From the NCBI GenBank assembly GCA_964017185.1, contig OZ024870.1:24389621-24453620 (forward strand): a stretch of 64,000 nt of DNA. The letters run 5' to 3'. Of this stretch, positions 10,401-21,900 are shown one piece after another (positions within the stretch are counted from its first letter, which is position 1; each line of letters starts with the position of its first letter). Source of the stretch: Rugalucina vietnamica (taxonomy: Eukaryota > Mollusca > Bivalvia > Lucinida > Lucinidae). Under the pieces are notes generated by a model. That model had not been told where the DNA came from, did not search any database, and saw only the letters and a list, made by a program, of their open reading frames with translations. Position numbers and translations under genes: made by a program.

Positions 10401-12938
10401 GTACGTTGGCAATATTAACTGCAATGTAAACAGTAAAATATGAAAACATAAGCATGAGAAATGAAAGATCTAGACCCAGACTGCAGATCTGCTTCTAATC
10501 GCACCTTGGTGTCTCAAAACCTATATCTCACAAATGCAAAGACCCAGTTTTCTCATAAATACAATATCATAATGACCAATTTTGTACATTGTGTTTGTAG
10601 AACTTCTGCAGTGGGAGGTGCTACAAAGCCAGCTTATATCTACAAAAACAGATTGCTACATCCCCTGTTTGGGCCAGGCAGAAACAGCCACCAGTAAGAT
10701 TTGAGTTACTGCCCCTGGATGGGAAAAGGTATACATTTAAAATTGCTTATAAAAAGCTAGGGGGTAGCAGTTTTTAGATTTAACACTTACTCAGGCATCT
10801 ACTATTAAATAGACTAAAGGTCAGTTTTCTGATTTTATGATTAGGAACCTATATTCAGCTCCAATAGATAAATTTCCTGTGGACTAAAATCAAAACCAAG
10901 ATAGTGTGGGCTCTCAAGCCGCTATGTAGGAGGAGCTAACAATGTACAAGTATGTTTATGGAACATGGCAGCTTTTTTGATAACTTCCTGGTTAATGTGT
11001 GGTGTCTAAATTTTTTTTAAATAAAAATGTCACCCTCCCATTTCAGTGGGTATGTCGGGGATGAAGTTATAATAAGTCAAAGAGAAGAAATGAAACAAGA
11101 CCTTCTTAAACTAGAGAGACTAGACAAATACCAGGAGGCCTTACAGAAAAGAAAGGTCGATGAAAAGGGTTCTGAACCCCCTAGATATGGAGCAGAAGAA
11201 GGTGGTGAGAAAGGGGTCTGTGAATCAGAAGCAAACTATGAGGGAAGGACTGGTAAACATGTTGGCTTGAAAGGTGATGCTGAAGTGACTTGTAGAGGTC
11301 AGAATGATGAGCATGAAGGAATCATTGCAGATGATCAGCATGTTGTTACAGATGGGGATGATCAATGTGTTTACACACTTGAAAGAGCATTGGGTGAAAT
11401 GAAAATTGGAGGTGATATTGATGATGCAAACATGGATAGAAGTGATTTAGAGATTGCTTTAGGAAAAACTGAAAGCAAGGAAAACTTGGAAAAGATTTCT
11501 CAAGATTGTGGTCAGAATGATTCTAAAGATGGTAAATCTTATATAGGTACAGAACGGGATGAACACAAAGCTGAAATTCAAAAGTGTGTAAATTTAAAGG
11601 AAGGAACTGGTGAGCCTATAGCAGGTAGTCAGAATGTCAAATTGGGACCTAGTTCTGGAGAATCTAAGACAGACTATCTAATGAGATTGTTGGACAAGAG
11701 AAAAAATATGCTCGCAAAGATGGCAGATATTCAACCTCTATCTGCTGAAGGTCAAGATAATGCTGGGAAAAGTGCAAATGAAGTGATGAACTCTGATTCT
11801 TCATCTGTCCATCCAATGCAAGCAGCTGCCGGTGTAATGAATGTAAGAACTGTGACTGAAATTGAAGCAAAGTCATTAGCTGAAAATGAAAATATTGATA
11901 AAGTTACCATGTTAGATGGGACCAGGGATAAAAATTCAAAAGTGGAACTCAAAAGTATTACAAACAGTGATAAAAATAAAGATGCTTGTGATATGAAAAA
12001 AAGAACTTCATTAGCAGAAAAGAAAGTTATAAGTCCTTGTGAAAAAGTTAAAGTTGAAAAACGACTTGTCTCAACATTGCAGTTGATATCTAAAACAATA
12101 AAAGCTTGGATCACAGTGGAAAGTTTAGAATATTTGAATATGAAGGAATCAGAAGAGACAGATCCTGGTAAAACAGAGTTTGAGAGACAGTATAAAGCAC
12201 TGGAGAGGAAAGTTGATCAACAGGAAAGAGACTTTGATAAAGTGCTAGGTAAAAATGATGCTGTATTTTATGTATCTCATGATGATTTATAAATATTGGC
12301 TATCAGAATTTCAGCTATGGAGAAGTGTGTAGTTGCAAAGATTGTTGATGAGATTAAAACCTTAATAGTCTTAGAAATCTCAAACTTTTCATGAGAACAT
12401 TTTTAATTCATGAATGATAGCTGTTGCTACTATACACAGCTGCTAAACTGCCCTGGAGAAGTGTGTTTAGATAACTTTTGGATTTAACATGTTTACCCAG
12501 CAGTATTTTTATCTGTTGCCTTTAAAGCTTATTTTTAAAGTCAAAAAGAGTGACCATGATAAATCTTTGAAAAATTCTAGACTAAGTATCCTTGACTGAA
12601 CAAACTTCTGTTGTATTCTTAAGGTGAAGAAGTGCTGGGTGAGGATGATGCTATGGACAGGCCCTCTGGCCCCCTTCCCCACTTTGAAGTTCTCAAGAGG
12701 GAGGTAGAGGATGACACAGTTAGGGTCCAGGAGTTTCTGAAGGGGTCATTTACATACAAAGTGGAGGAAAGGGACACAACCAAGGTAGTGCAAGGGACCG
12801 TAAATTTCTGATATACCCAAAATTAAGAGTTGATTACATTAATAAATGTGGCTAAAAACAGACAAACTTGCAAGTAACTATGTCTCCCCCCGACAGGGTC
12901 GGGAGACATATTGTTTTTCCCCGTGCGTCTGTCCGTCC

Positions 12939-12981
<43 letters not shown>

Positions 12982-15900
12982 ACAAATCGTGTCCGCTCTA
13001 TAACTTGAAAACCGTTAAAGATTTTTCAATGAAACTTGGTACACTTGTAAACCACGACGAGACGATGTGTCATGCACAAGAACCATAACTCTAGCTTGAG
13101 TATTTTTGGAGTTATTTCCCTTTGATTATTTTCGATACAATTTCGTGTCCGCTGTATAACTTGAAAACCGTTAAAGATTTTTAAATGAAACTTGGTACAC
13201 TTGTAAACCACGATGAGACGATGTGTCATGCACAAGAACCATAACTCTAGCTTGAGTATTTTTGGAGTTATTTCCCTTTGATTATTTTCGATACAATTTC
13301 GTGTCCGCTGTATAAGTTGAAAACCGTTAAAGATTTTTCAATGAAACTTGGTGCACTTGTAAACCACGACGAGACGATGTGTCATGCATAAGAACCATAA
13401 CTCTAGCTTGAGTATTTTTGGAGTTATTTCCCTTTGATAATTTTCGATACAATTTCGTGTCCGCTGTATAACTTGAAAACCATTAAAGATTTTTCAGTGA
13501 AACTTGATACACTTGTAAACCACGACGAGACGATGTGTCATGCACAAGAACCATAACTCTAGCTTGAGAATTTTGGAGTTATTTCCCTTTGATTATTTTC
13601 AATACAATTTTGTGTCCGCTGTATAACTTGAAAAGCGTTTAAGATTTTTCAATAAAACTTGGTACACTTATTAAGCATGATCAGACGATGTGTCAGGCAC
13701 AAGAACCATAACTCTGGCTTGAGTATTTTATGAGTTATTTCCCTTTGATTATTTTCCATACAATTTCGTGTCCGCCTTATAACTCGAAAACCGTAAGAGT
13801 TATTTCAATGAAACTTGGTACACTTATAAAGCACGATGAGACGATGTGTCATGCACAAGAATTATAACTCTTGTATTTTTCCATACAATTTCATGTCCAC
13901 TCTATAACTTGAAAACCGTAACAAATATTTCAATGAAACTTGGTACACTTATAAAGCATGATGAGTTGATGTGTCATGCTAAAGAACCATAACTCTTGCT
14001 TGCATATCTTTGGAGTTATTTCCCTTTGATTATTTTTCATACAATTTTGTGTCTGCTCTATAACTCAAAAACCATTAGAGATTTTTCAATGAAACATGGT
14101 ACACTTATAAAGCACGTTGAAACGATGGTTCATGCTCAAGAATCATTACTCTTGCTTTCATATCTTTGGAGTTACATGTATTTCCCTTTGATTATTTTCC
14201 ATACAGTTTCGTGCCGGCTCTATAACTTGAAAACCGTAAGAGATATTTCAATGAAACTTGGTACACTTATAAAACAGAATGACAGGACATGTGATGCACA
14301 AGAACTATAACTCTTGCTTGCATATTTTGGACATGCGCGTAGAAAGGGGGGAGACATCAGTTTTCACATAGAAAACAAATTCTAGTTTATAATGCATTTG
14401 TAAAGCTAATGTACATTTATTTTAAACTAGGGCAGAAGGGTTCAGTAGTTTGATCCCGGGCACCAACGGTCCCTGCAAATGAGATGAGTTAAACCAAGGT
14501 CCCATCTCATTATGACCTAAGCAGTTTCCGATTACGAAAACGACCATGTGATATACAGATTTTTCTTAAGTTGTAAAAATTGAAAAAAAATCAGTAGAAA
14601 ATTTTTGATATTTTTCATATTTTTGATGAAAACATAGATTGTGGGTTAATGTTAGAACTGCCTTGCCGTGGCGGTTCTAATGTGTACCCACAATCTATGT
14701 TTTGGAGCAAAAAATAAGAAGAATAGGTACATGTATACCCCTGCATACCCCAGTTTTTCTATACAGAAGTGGAGGTACAAGGGGGTAAACATTACATGGA
14801 CATGTTATCCTGGGGCCAGTTGTTCGAAACTTCTTTAGCTTTAAAACGTCATCGTTAAGACCTCAACTTGTTAAGTAAATGCTGACTACATTAGCAGTGT
14901 ATACACTGTTATTTTTTGTTGATAAATTGTGAGAATTCTTTGCATTGCAAAGGATTCTCACATTTTATCAACAAAAAATAACAGTGGATATGTAATGTTC
15001 ATTTTAACTAACAATGTCTTTCTTTTTAATTTTGAACAGCTGGGCCCTGCTGCTTACATGACAACACTAATCTAATGATGACCTGCAAATGGCCAGAAAT
15101 AAAACTTCGATTTTAACCAAATAGCCAACTGTAGGGCATTAATTTTATGTTGTTTCAGGCAGTAGAGAGTGGTAAAAAGGTGATACTCCCCAGTGTAGAC
15201 AGATATGATCAGATGTTGATACGACAGAAAATTGTTCTGGAAAGAATCAGTAAAGTGTGAGTTTTGACTCATTGTTGTTTAGCTCTATGAATGGATACAG
15301 ACACAATATAACATTGTTTTGAGAAATACAAGAAAATAATCCCAAGTTAGTATATGAGCCGCGTCATGAGAAAACCAGACTTTTGCATATGCGAAAACAA
15401 AGGTGAAAATCAGCTGTGCAGTAACTGCACAGCTGCTCGGCACCTTTGTTTTCACTACATGGATAGTACAATTCCTCTACTTTCTAAATCCAAAATTTCT
15501 AGCCTCTAACGATCTTCTGTGCTTGTATAGATCAGTTTGTGTCGGACCAGTTCAGAAATCACATGTTGATTGTCTAATGTCGCGGCTCATATGATATTAA
15601 ATCAGTCCTGCTTCATCTGTAATTTTGAAACCAATTGCTACAGAAAGCTCTGTATGTGTGACCAATATGAATGTAGAGTAAAAAATGGAAGGCACAGGGA
15701 TTTATACAATTAGATTTAAAATCCCAACCCAGACACCAGGCAGGAAAGAAAAATACAGCACAAAACACCACTAAGCCAACCGTGTTACCCTCTCTAAATA
15801 AAGTAATTACTTAATTACTTACTTACTAAATGAGCCACCTCATGAGAAAACCAACAATCTGCATATGCGAAAACAAAGATGCAGATCAGCTTCGCGGGAA

Positions 15901-18311
15901 CGGCAAAGCTTATCAGCGCCTTTGTTTTCGGTTCACAGATAGTACACTTCCTCATCTTCTTAAATCTAAAATTTCAAGCTTTTAGCCTGCTTCTGTGACT
16001 ACAGCCTGATTTGTGTCGGACCTGTTCGGAAACCACATTGTTGGTTTTCTCAGGAGATGGCTCAAATGTTACAAAATGTTTGAGGAGCGAGATGACTAGC
16101 TCTTTCCCAACAAGGCAGCCATCTGGCAAGCAACAGACAAATACAAAGGTGATGAGTACAACAAAGCTCTTAACTCTAAATTTAAGCCTGGCGTCACTTT
16201 AATGGGACATAGGCAAACAGAATAGCCCCAGATGTGATGCCGCAGAATGCGGCGTCCCATCTGGGGCTATTCTGTTTGCTTAGAGAATTTTCATCGAAAA
16301 ATTGAATAAAATTTAAAAATCACTCCTAGCACCCCTAAAAATAAAAGTGGACTGACTCAAATGATAATGATGGGAAAATCCATTTGTCAAATATGGGTTA
16401 AGGTTAATGTTTGGCTTATTTCAGGTTACCAGGACTACTGACACCACTCCACCTACTGGTCCAACATGTGTTTACTGAACTCAGGGAGCTGGTCTTCACA
16501 TTCAAGTAAGTTCTTACCAGATCCTTCTTGAGAATAGGGAATTAGGAAGTGATAAAAGTGTACAGAGGATTAATTATACCCCTTTAATGATAAAGTACAT
16601 GTTTTGTTGTCATTTATTTGTTTGGCTTATCTAAATTATTGACGTTAGATTTACAAAGTGGCAGGCTGATAATTTGTTATTTAGCCTTATTGTCACCTAG
16701 TGAGATGAAAAACTTAATTTTCATGTTGATTAAAGTTAGTGTAATTTAGGCGTTAACCAAATGAAAACTTAACATTGGTGCATCTTCAAAATCTGTGAGC
16801 CGCGTCATGAGAAAACCGGATGTTTGCCTATGCGGAAACAAAGACGCAGATCAGCTTCGCAGTAACTGTGAAGCTGATCAGCGCCTTTTGTTTTCACTAC
16901 ATGGATAGTACAATTCCTTTACTTTCCAAATCCAAAATTTCAACCTTCTAGGCTGCTCTTGTAACTGTACAGGACGGTTTGTGCCAAACCTGATCGGAAA
17001 CGCCTACGACCAGTTTTCTTGCTTGGCGAGAAACTTGTTGTTTTGATTATTTAATTGGACAGGAATTTTAATTGCCTTTGCATGAGAAAACCAACAATCT
17101 TGGTTTCCGACCAGGTCCTACACAAACCAGCCTGTACAGTCACAGAAGTATGCAAGAAACTTGAAATTTTGGTTTTAATAAGAAGAGGGATAGTACTATC
17201 TGTGTAACAAAACCAAAGACGCTAAACAGCTTTACAGTTACTGTACAGCTGATCTGCTTCTTTATTTTCGGCTATGCATGTTGTTGTTTTTCTTATGCGG
17301 CAGCTCAATTATCAGTTGAAAACAGTTTGATAAATTTCTATTTTATGTATGTTTGTATTACATTTTTTTTTCAGTTTAACTAAGGACAATATTCTATTCA
17401 AACCTGCTGAATGGATGTTGGTAGCACTAGTGTTGTTGAAAATGTAAGTTGGTATTTAATCATTCATTACACATCCATGTAATATACAGGTCAACCTCAT
17501 TATAACGCTATCTTTGGGGTCCATAGAAACAGACCATGTTATAAGTGAACCGTGTTATAATGAGGTTATTTGCTATAGACATATAGCAAAATAATCAACT
17601 TGGGAGCCATGACATGGCCGTGTTATATTGAAAACCGCATTATAATGAGGCGCGTTATAATGAGGTTGAAGTGTATATAGATTTTTCTTAAGTCGTAAAA
17701 AATGATTTTTTTATGTATTTCTTATTTTTGCTCAAAACTTAGATCGTGGGTACACGTTAGAGCCGCCTAGCAGAGGCGGTTCTACCGAGTACTGTACCCG
17801 CAATCTATGTTTTGGAGCAAAAATAAGAAAAATGGATATACCACTGCATACCCCAGTTTTACTACATAAAAGTGGAGTATAAGGGGGTATATATTACAGG
17901 GATATGTTATCCTAATGTTTGTCTACCATTTTGACACACAGAGCAAAAACAAGAATCTACTTAAAAGCCACATTATGCATCCATTTGAGAAAAATGGCAT
18001 AACAAGAAATTTTAACAAGTACCAGATAAACTATTAAAAAAAATGTTGGTGCTCTTACTTTTGATTTTGAAATTGATTTTTTGTTGACCATACCATCTAT
18101 TTTTCAGGGGCAAATGAACCACCTTTTCCATGTTTCTTAATTGATGTTTTCCTTGCTTTTCAGGATCTCATGTAAGAATTCCTGTGTGAGGAAAGCATTT
18201 GGCACCATAAAAGCCGAGAATTATATCAGCATTGTGTTGAGAGGGGCTGGGTCTAATATCGGAGAACTGGAGAACTGTGTTATAGAATTAACCAAACCAG
18301 GGGTTAGCTGA
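7489..18311 (+). CDS. RPAP2: RNA polymerase II-associated protein 2 (Rtr1/RPAP2 family CTD phosphatase), 10 coding exons
   Basis: Coding exons: 7489-7623, 7951-8049, 9981-10046, 10601-10728, 11047-12248, 12624-12784, 15159-15256, 16425-16505, 17375-17443, 18164-18311. All introns are GT-AG, the phases close, and the product is 728 aa (human RPAP2 is about 612). Exons 1-4 hold the Rtr1 domain with the zinc-site cysteines C67-x4-C72 and C103-x3-C107, and stretches close to human RPAP2 (ITPDHYNDIVEER, QKYVISTKTNKVYDI). Exon 5 is one 1.2-kb block coding for a low-complexity acidic linker (about residues 143-543), the fast-evolving part of the family. Exons 6-10 carry the conserved C-terminal region (KIVLERISKVLPGLLTPL, ILFKPAEWMLVALVLL). 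Family role: dephosphorylates Ser5 of the Pol II CTD and helps import Pol II to the nucleus. The ATG follows a possible 3' splice site (7475-7484), so the 5'UTR may be split. The exon 5 frame runs past its donor to a stop at 12290-12292, which would make a short protein if intron 5 were retained. Intron 2 holds a LINE and intron 6 a tandem-core element. Confidence 0.95.
8195..8400 (+). repeat. Two tandem copies of a 110-bp unit
   Basis: TGCTATTCTGTCATGTC followed by RCATGATCATATTACC at 8202 and 8312; the copies are about 85 percent alike by eye. Each carries a TGACGYCAT word. Confidence 0.75.
8454..9383 (-). mobile_element. 5'-truncated non-LTR retrotransposon (LINE) with 10-bp target duplication
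   Basis: TTGTTACCCT flanks it at 8444-8453 and 9384-9393. Only the 3' end of the element survives, about 930 bp, antisense to RPAP2 inside its intron 2. The right-hand copy of the duplication is also the terminal repeat of a hairpin element (9384-9482), so the LINE landed in that element's end. Confidence 0.8.
8489..9380 (-). pseudogene. Reverse transcriptase C-terminal fragment with C2H2 zinc finger
   Basis: Open for about 297 codons from the truncation point (NYDNYDLTISTKKTEVVH) to the stop at 8489. It has the LINE RT thumb/post-RT blocks FTYLGSTLS, ARIAKASVAFGRL and LPTLLYACETWT, plus AQLRWTGHVIRM. A C-terminal finger follows (CSTC, 12 residues, HQRTH). The catalytic RT motif and the endonuclease are missing, so it cannot act alone. 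Confidence 0.85.
9384..9482. repeat. Hairpin MITE with TTGTTRCCCT ends
   Basis: Arms GGGTGACATGACGATTTG and its near-perfect inverse enclose an internal palindrome around AGGTTATATCACCT. The outer ends are TTGTTACCCT and AGGGCAACAA. It is the target of the adjacent LINE insertion. Confidence 0.7.
9604..9824 (-). repeat. GAGCC MITE, complete
   Basis: ATAT duplication at 9600-9603 and 9825-9828. It lies in RPAP2 intron 2. Confidence 0.9.
12880..14391 (-). mobile_element. Tandem-core element, family E (candidate non-autonomous Helentron), copy 1
   Basis: Read on the - strand: 5' end AACTAGAATTTGTTTTC, then GATGTCTCCCCCC; core of 155-bp units (TTTCAATGAAACTTGGTACA on +); a CAGACGGAC-type microsatellite; and a terminal hairpin TCTCCCGACCCTGTCGGGGG. 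Both ends match the copy at 59531-60874, which fixes the boundaries. It sits in RPAP2 intron 6. Confidence 0.85.
12935..12980. repeat. CTGT/CCGT microsatellite of the family E element
   Basis: About 11 TCTG/TCCG tetranucleotides, between core and hairpin. Confidence 0.9.
14525..14812. repeat. Palindromic MITE, family G
   Basis: Ends of the type ATTACGAAAACATGTCCATG and a central palindrome around the CGCCTYGGCGAGGCGG core flanked by ACATAGATTGTGGGTAC and its inverse. Other copies are listed at 17465, 25378, 31650 and 61436. Confidence 0.8.
14903..14988. repeat. Near-perfect 86-bp hairpin
   Basis: Arms ACACTGTTATTTTTTGTTGA and TCAACAAAAAATAACAGTG with a short loop at TTTGCATTGCAAA. It is in RPAP2 intron 6. 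Confidence 0.85.
15356..15588 (+). repeat. GAGCC MITE, complete
   Basis: ATAT duplication at 15352-15355 and 15589-15592; RPAP2 intron 7. Confidence 0.9.
15832..16063 (+). repeat. GAGCC MITE, complete
   Basis: AAAT duplication at 15828-15831 and 16064-16067; RPAP2 intron 7. Confidence 0.9.
16202..16286. repeat. Hairpin with AGGCAAACAGAATAGCCCC arms
   Basis: Arms of about 35 bp with a GCCGCA/TGCGGC centre; no further copy was noticed here. Confidence 0.8.
16797..17030 (+). repeat. GAGCC MITE, right end decayed
   Basis: Clear left end and inner hairpin; the right terminal repeat is diverged. RPAP2 intron 8. Confidence 0.75.
17074..17306 (-). repeat. GAGCC MITE, left end two bases short
   Basis: AATT flanks at 17070-17073 and 17307-17310. 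It ends 68 bp before RPAP2 exon 9. Confidence 0.85.
17465..17914. repeat. Family G MITE interrupted by another element
   Basis: The left end CCATGTAATATACAG is separated from TATATAGATTTTTCTTAAG by the insertion at 17491-17670; otherwise it is like the 14525 copy. Confidence 0.7.
17491..17670. repeat. MITE with TCAACCTCATTATAACG ends
   Basis: Terminal repeats TCAACCTCATTATAACG and CGTTATAATGAGGTTGA, with internal copies of GTTATAATGAGG. The flanks TATACAG and TATATAG may be a diverged target duplication. Confidence 0.75.
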
Positions 18312-18525
18312 AATGTAGTCAGGTGGTCGAGAGCTATGTCAGTATGGTACTAAGGGTCGTGAGGAATTTGGGAAGTGTTTTTGAATTGACTGTTCAAGAC
18401 ATCAGCAGACATGTAGCTGGGAAATAGAAACTGCATCAGTAGTGCAGGTTGGGCTGACCCCCATCTCATGGGACTAGCCAGCCATGGTTTAGTACCTAAA
18501 AGTACCAATCAGTGATCAGATATCT

Positions 18526-18758
18526 GAGCCGCATCAGGAGAAATCCAACATTATGCATTTGTGAAAACAAAGAGGCAGATGAGCTTTGCGGTAGCCGCGA
18601 AGCTGATCAGCGTCTTTGTTTTCACTTCATGGATAGTACAATTTCTCTACTTTCAGAATCAAAATTTCCAGTCTCTAGCCATCTTCTATGACTGTACAGG
18701 CCAGTTCGTGTCGGACCTGTTCGAAAACCACATTGTTGAATTTCCCACGAGGTGGTTC
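18526..18758 (+). repeat. GAGCC MITE in the RPAP2 3'UTR
   Basis: ATCT duplication at 18522-18525 and 18759-18762. It would give the mRNA a long stable hairpin. Confidence 0.9.
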
Positions 18759-18827
18759 ATCTAGTGTGATTGTGAAGAATTGAGAAAGTACCATATCAAA
18801 GCTTATTGTGTCTTTATGAGCATTTGC

Positions 18828-18833
18828 AATAAA
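18828..18833 (+). terminator. Poly(A) signal AATAAA for RPAP2
   Basis: First clear AATAAA downstream of the RPAP2 stop at 18311, giving a 3'UTR of about 0.54 kb that contains a full hairpin MITE. It faces the opposing signal of the neighbouring gene 19 bp away. Confidence 0.5.
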
Positions 18834-18851
18834 GCTTTGAGAAAAATACAT

Positions 18852-18857
18852 TTTATT
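18852..18857 (-). terminator. Poly(A) signal AATAAA for the Mab-21-type gene
   Basis: TTTATT on the + strand, so AATAAA on the - strand, 123 nt past the stop codon at 18980. With the RPAP2 signal pointing the other way just left of it, the two transcripts should overlap by some tens of bases at their 3' ends. Confidence 0.5.
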
Positions 18858-18979
18858 CAATCAAATCTTCTATAACAACCTTGCTTTTCCATGTTGCTGG
18901 TGATTATTGCTTTGTTAATTAACATACAAGTGTAGTTACATAGACCTGATAAAAAAATCATCATTAAGCACTCCTCTCT

Positions 18980-21900
18980 TTAAGCATACATTTCTGACCC
19001 ATGATTACTATTCCCCCTACTCCTAGCTTTAGTATGGGCAGTACTCTTCCTTGCACTTCCAGCCTGTCTATCTTGTTCTTCATTTCCTATCTCTTGTTGC
19101 ATCTGTTCAATCAGTGCATCATTTTCATCTTGCTTATCAAACCCTGTGTGTCGCAAAATATTTTCTGCATCAGTTTTTATGTCCTTGATAAATTCCTGAA
19201 GATAATAAACTGCTTTAAGTCTGTCCTCATTGGTAATGTCATAACAGGTCAATAAATTCATCCTCGGGAGATGAAATGACGGCAAAAATCCGGATTTTAG
19301 ACCGTCGATCAGAGCTTGAGATACTTTGAAAATGAGATCGGAAGTTTTACGAATGTTGTCAATATGTTTCTGTGATACGTTAAATAAAGCGTTGACGAGA
19401 ATTTCGTTGTTTATGATCCCGTAAGCATCCTTGTTTTCCTCTCTTAGGATATTGAAAAGAACAAGAACATGTCGAAAGTTAAGTCCTCGGCAGTATTTGT
19501 CGATGATACTGTAGACATGATACTCGGTGAAGCTGAGATTTAGTTTCCAGGAGAGATCCTCTTTGGGTAGGCCCTTTACTTGCTCTGTGCTCAACTCCAC
19601 CTGTAACAAGCATGAGTGGATTTAATACATAAATATATACCTGCAAATGCTTTATTTTGAGTTGTTGATTTAGTGTACCACCAATGTAATGTAAAGTATA
19701 CAAGAAACTGAAGAAAGTCAGGAAGAACAAGCTGTAGACTATCAATCCATAATTGTCAATGCTGTCAGATTTTCAGTAAATTTCAAGTCTTTTGAATAGC
19801 TTACATTGTATTTGATTCAATTATGGTCACAAAACCTAACCTACTCTTAATAGGGTTTTCATGGAGACATTCTCATTCCTCCTCTAATTCTTAAAGGCAG
19901 TCATAAGTTATTTCATCACATGTGAAAATCGTGTGATGATTATGTTTCTCATATGAAGAGCTTTTTTTTTTTTTAAATATAATTTTTCATATGTGGTGAA
20001 GTTGGCTGTGTAGCTACATTTGTATTCATAATCTTCCTATGTATAGTAGCATTGTCAGAAAAATGTTTTGACTGAAAAATAGAGCCCCTTAATTTAATCC
20101 CAACTTATTATAATTACCAACCTTAGGTGTAAGCAGAATCACATGATGCCCTTCCTCCACATCTTTTCTCACTAGCTGTCGGAATATTTTCTGCCCTTCG
20201 ATGTACGGCCCAAAACAGGGCAGTGGAGCAGCCAGTTTGAGGCTTGTTGGGATGGCATCCACAGTGTAGCATGGCAGTATGTTGACTGTGAATGAGTCAA
20301 TAATGAGTCCTTCTTCCTGGTCGATATCAGATATTGTGGCTCGGAGGACAGCGGTCTGGTCGGCACCCAGTGTGAAGGTCAGAGCATCGACATTGTGGTG
20401 TTCTGATACTATTGCTGAACAGGCCTTGTCCAAACCTATAATGTTTAATATTTGAAGTAATTTTCAGTTTAAACAGTCCTTAAACAATGTGTAGCCAAAT
20501 TTACATGCTGTATACCATGTTGTTTAATACAAATTAGCTGTGCATAAAATGATGCAAATAGCGGCCCCCATGGCGGAGCGGTTTCTTAATTACTCGATCT
20601 CACGGCTGTTTCTGGTATGGGTTCCAGCCCGCACTGTCCATGTGAGACAAGCCAAGTTCTGTTTGCGGGTGTGCCAGGTGGTTTTTCTCGGGGTTCTCCC
20701 ATTTTCGTCCGCCTACTGATTGGCCAGTCGCATATGGGCTGAAATAATCTTGAAAGGGACGTAAAACTGAATTAAAAAAAATGCAATTGTAAATAGTGAC
20801 AATCATTGTACTGCAGCCAATTGGAGTATGGTTTGGCCCACTGGAGTATGGTGCCGCTTATACAGTGGCATATTTGGTAAGCTATATCAGCCATTCATAG
20901 TGTAAGTCAGGAAAACAGACCATCCTGACACAACCATAGCTGTTTATCCTTCACATGTAGCCAGAAATAATATCTTGGACATGCCTACAGATGTTCTACT
21001 GTTATAAAACATTTTAAGAGTTTGTCCTAATTCTTTACCTAAATTGAACCACCTTAAGACGAGGCTAGGCTTGAGATATTGCTTGTATAGGCACTTCTCC
21101 CATTCATTACAAACAAGTTGCTGTTCTTCTCGAGTGAGTCTGGAGTTGACCTGTATCTGACACCTGTGCTGGGGTAGTTCGTCATTGGGCCTGGGGACTA
21201 CCTGTTAAGGCAGGAATAGCCTCATTTAAGATATCACATATGGTGGTACTGTCATACTAATCTGTCTTGAATGACAACCTATATATTTATATACAAACAA
21301 CTGAGAGCTGTAAACATCAATCATGGGAACTTGAAATCCATGGCATAGCAAGGACACTCCATCTTTACATAGACAACCAATACAGATCAAATCAATATAG
21401 GGATCAAACATGGTTTTCCATTCATTAACATTCGCTAGATCCCTAGGGGAGTGTTGAAAACAGAGGGTGCAGCCCGAGGTTTTCAACACTCCCTGAGGGA
21501 CCTAGCGAATGTTAATGAATGACAAAATCATTTTTTATCGCTATTATTGCATAAATTCTGCGCAAACGAAAGAAATAATGGTGCACTATATTTTACAGCC
21601 TCATCACATTTCCATACGCAAAAAAGTTTTCACCACGAGGACCGAAGAACTTAATAAATGTTATGAACCACTGCAGAAGCTGAGGGTGAGGTTAGGATCC
21701 TGTAAAACCGGTTTAAGCCCGCCAGTAACTTTGTGTTACTGATCGTTCCAAGGCGATACTTCTGTGGTGGTTCTTTTTGTTTTATGTCTTGGTGTTTTAA
21801 ATTTTTTGTGCTGTTGGTGCCTTATGTATGTTATCATATTTTTAATTAAGTTAAGGTAACTGAGTGGCCACCTATTGGGAAAATTGCTGCTCATTCGGCT

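Noticed and set aside
11664..12114. Minus-strand ORFs opposite RPAP2 exon 5
   Set aside because: Antisense of an acidic low-complexity exon; leucine/serine-rich artefacts.
15403..15594. Small ORFs in GAGCC MITEs (also 18561, 22578, 30267)
   Set aside because: The same peptide words ([21 protein letters not shown]) recur at each MITE, so they are repeat-encoded by chance.
18980..19609. OSCP1 (organic solute carrier partner 1) as the identity of this gene
   Set aside because: First impression only; the assembled protein lacks the OSCP1 N-terminus, and the LPxxFxPxxNLL block points to a Mab-21 fold.
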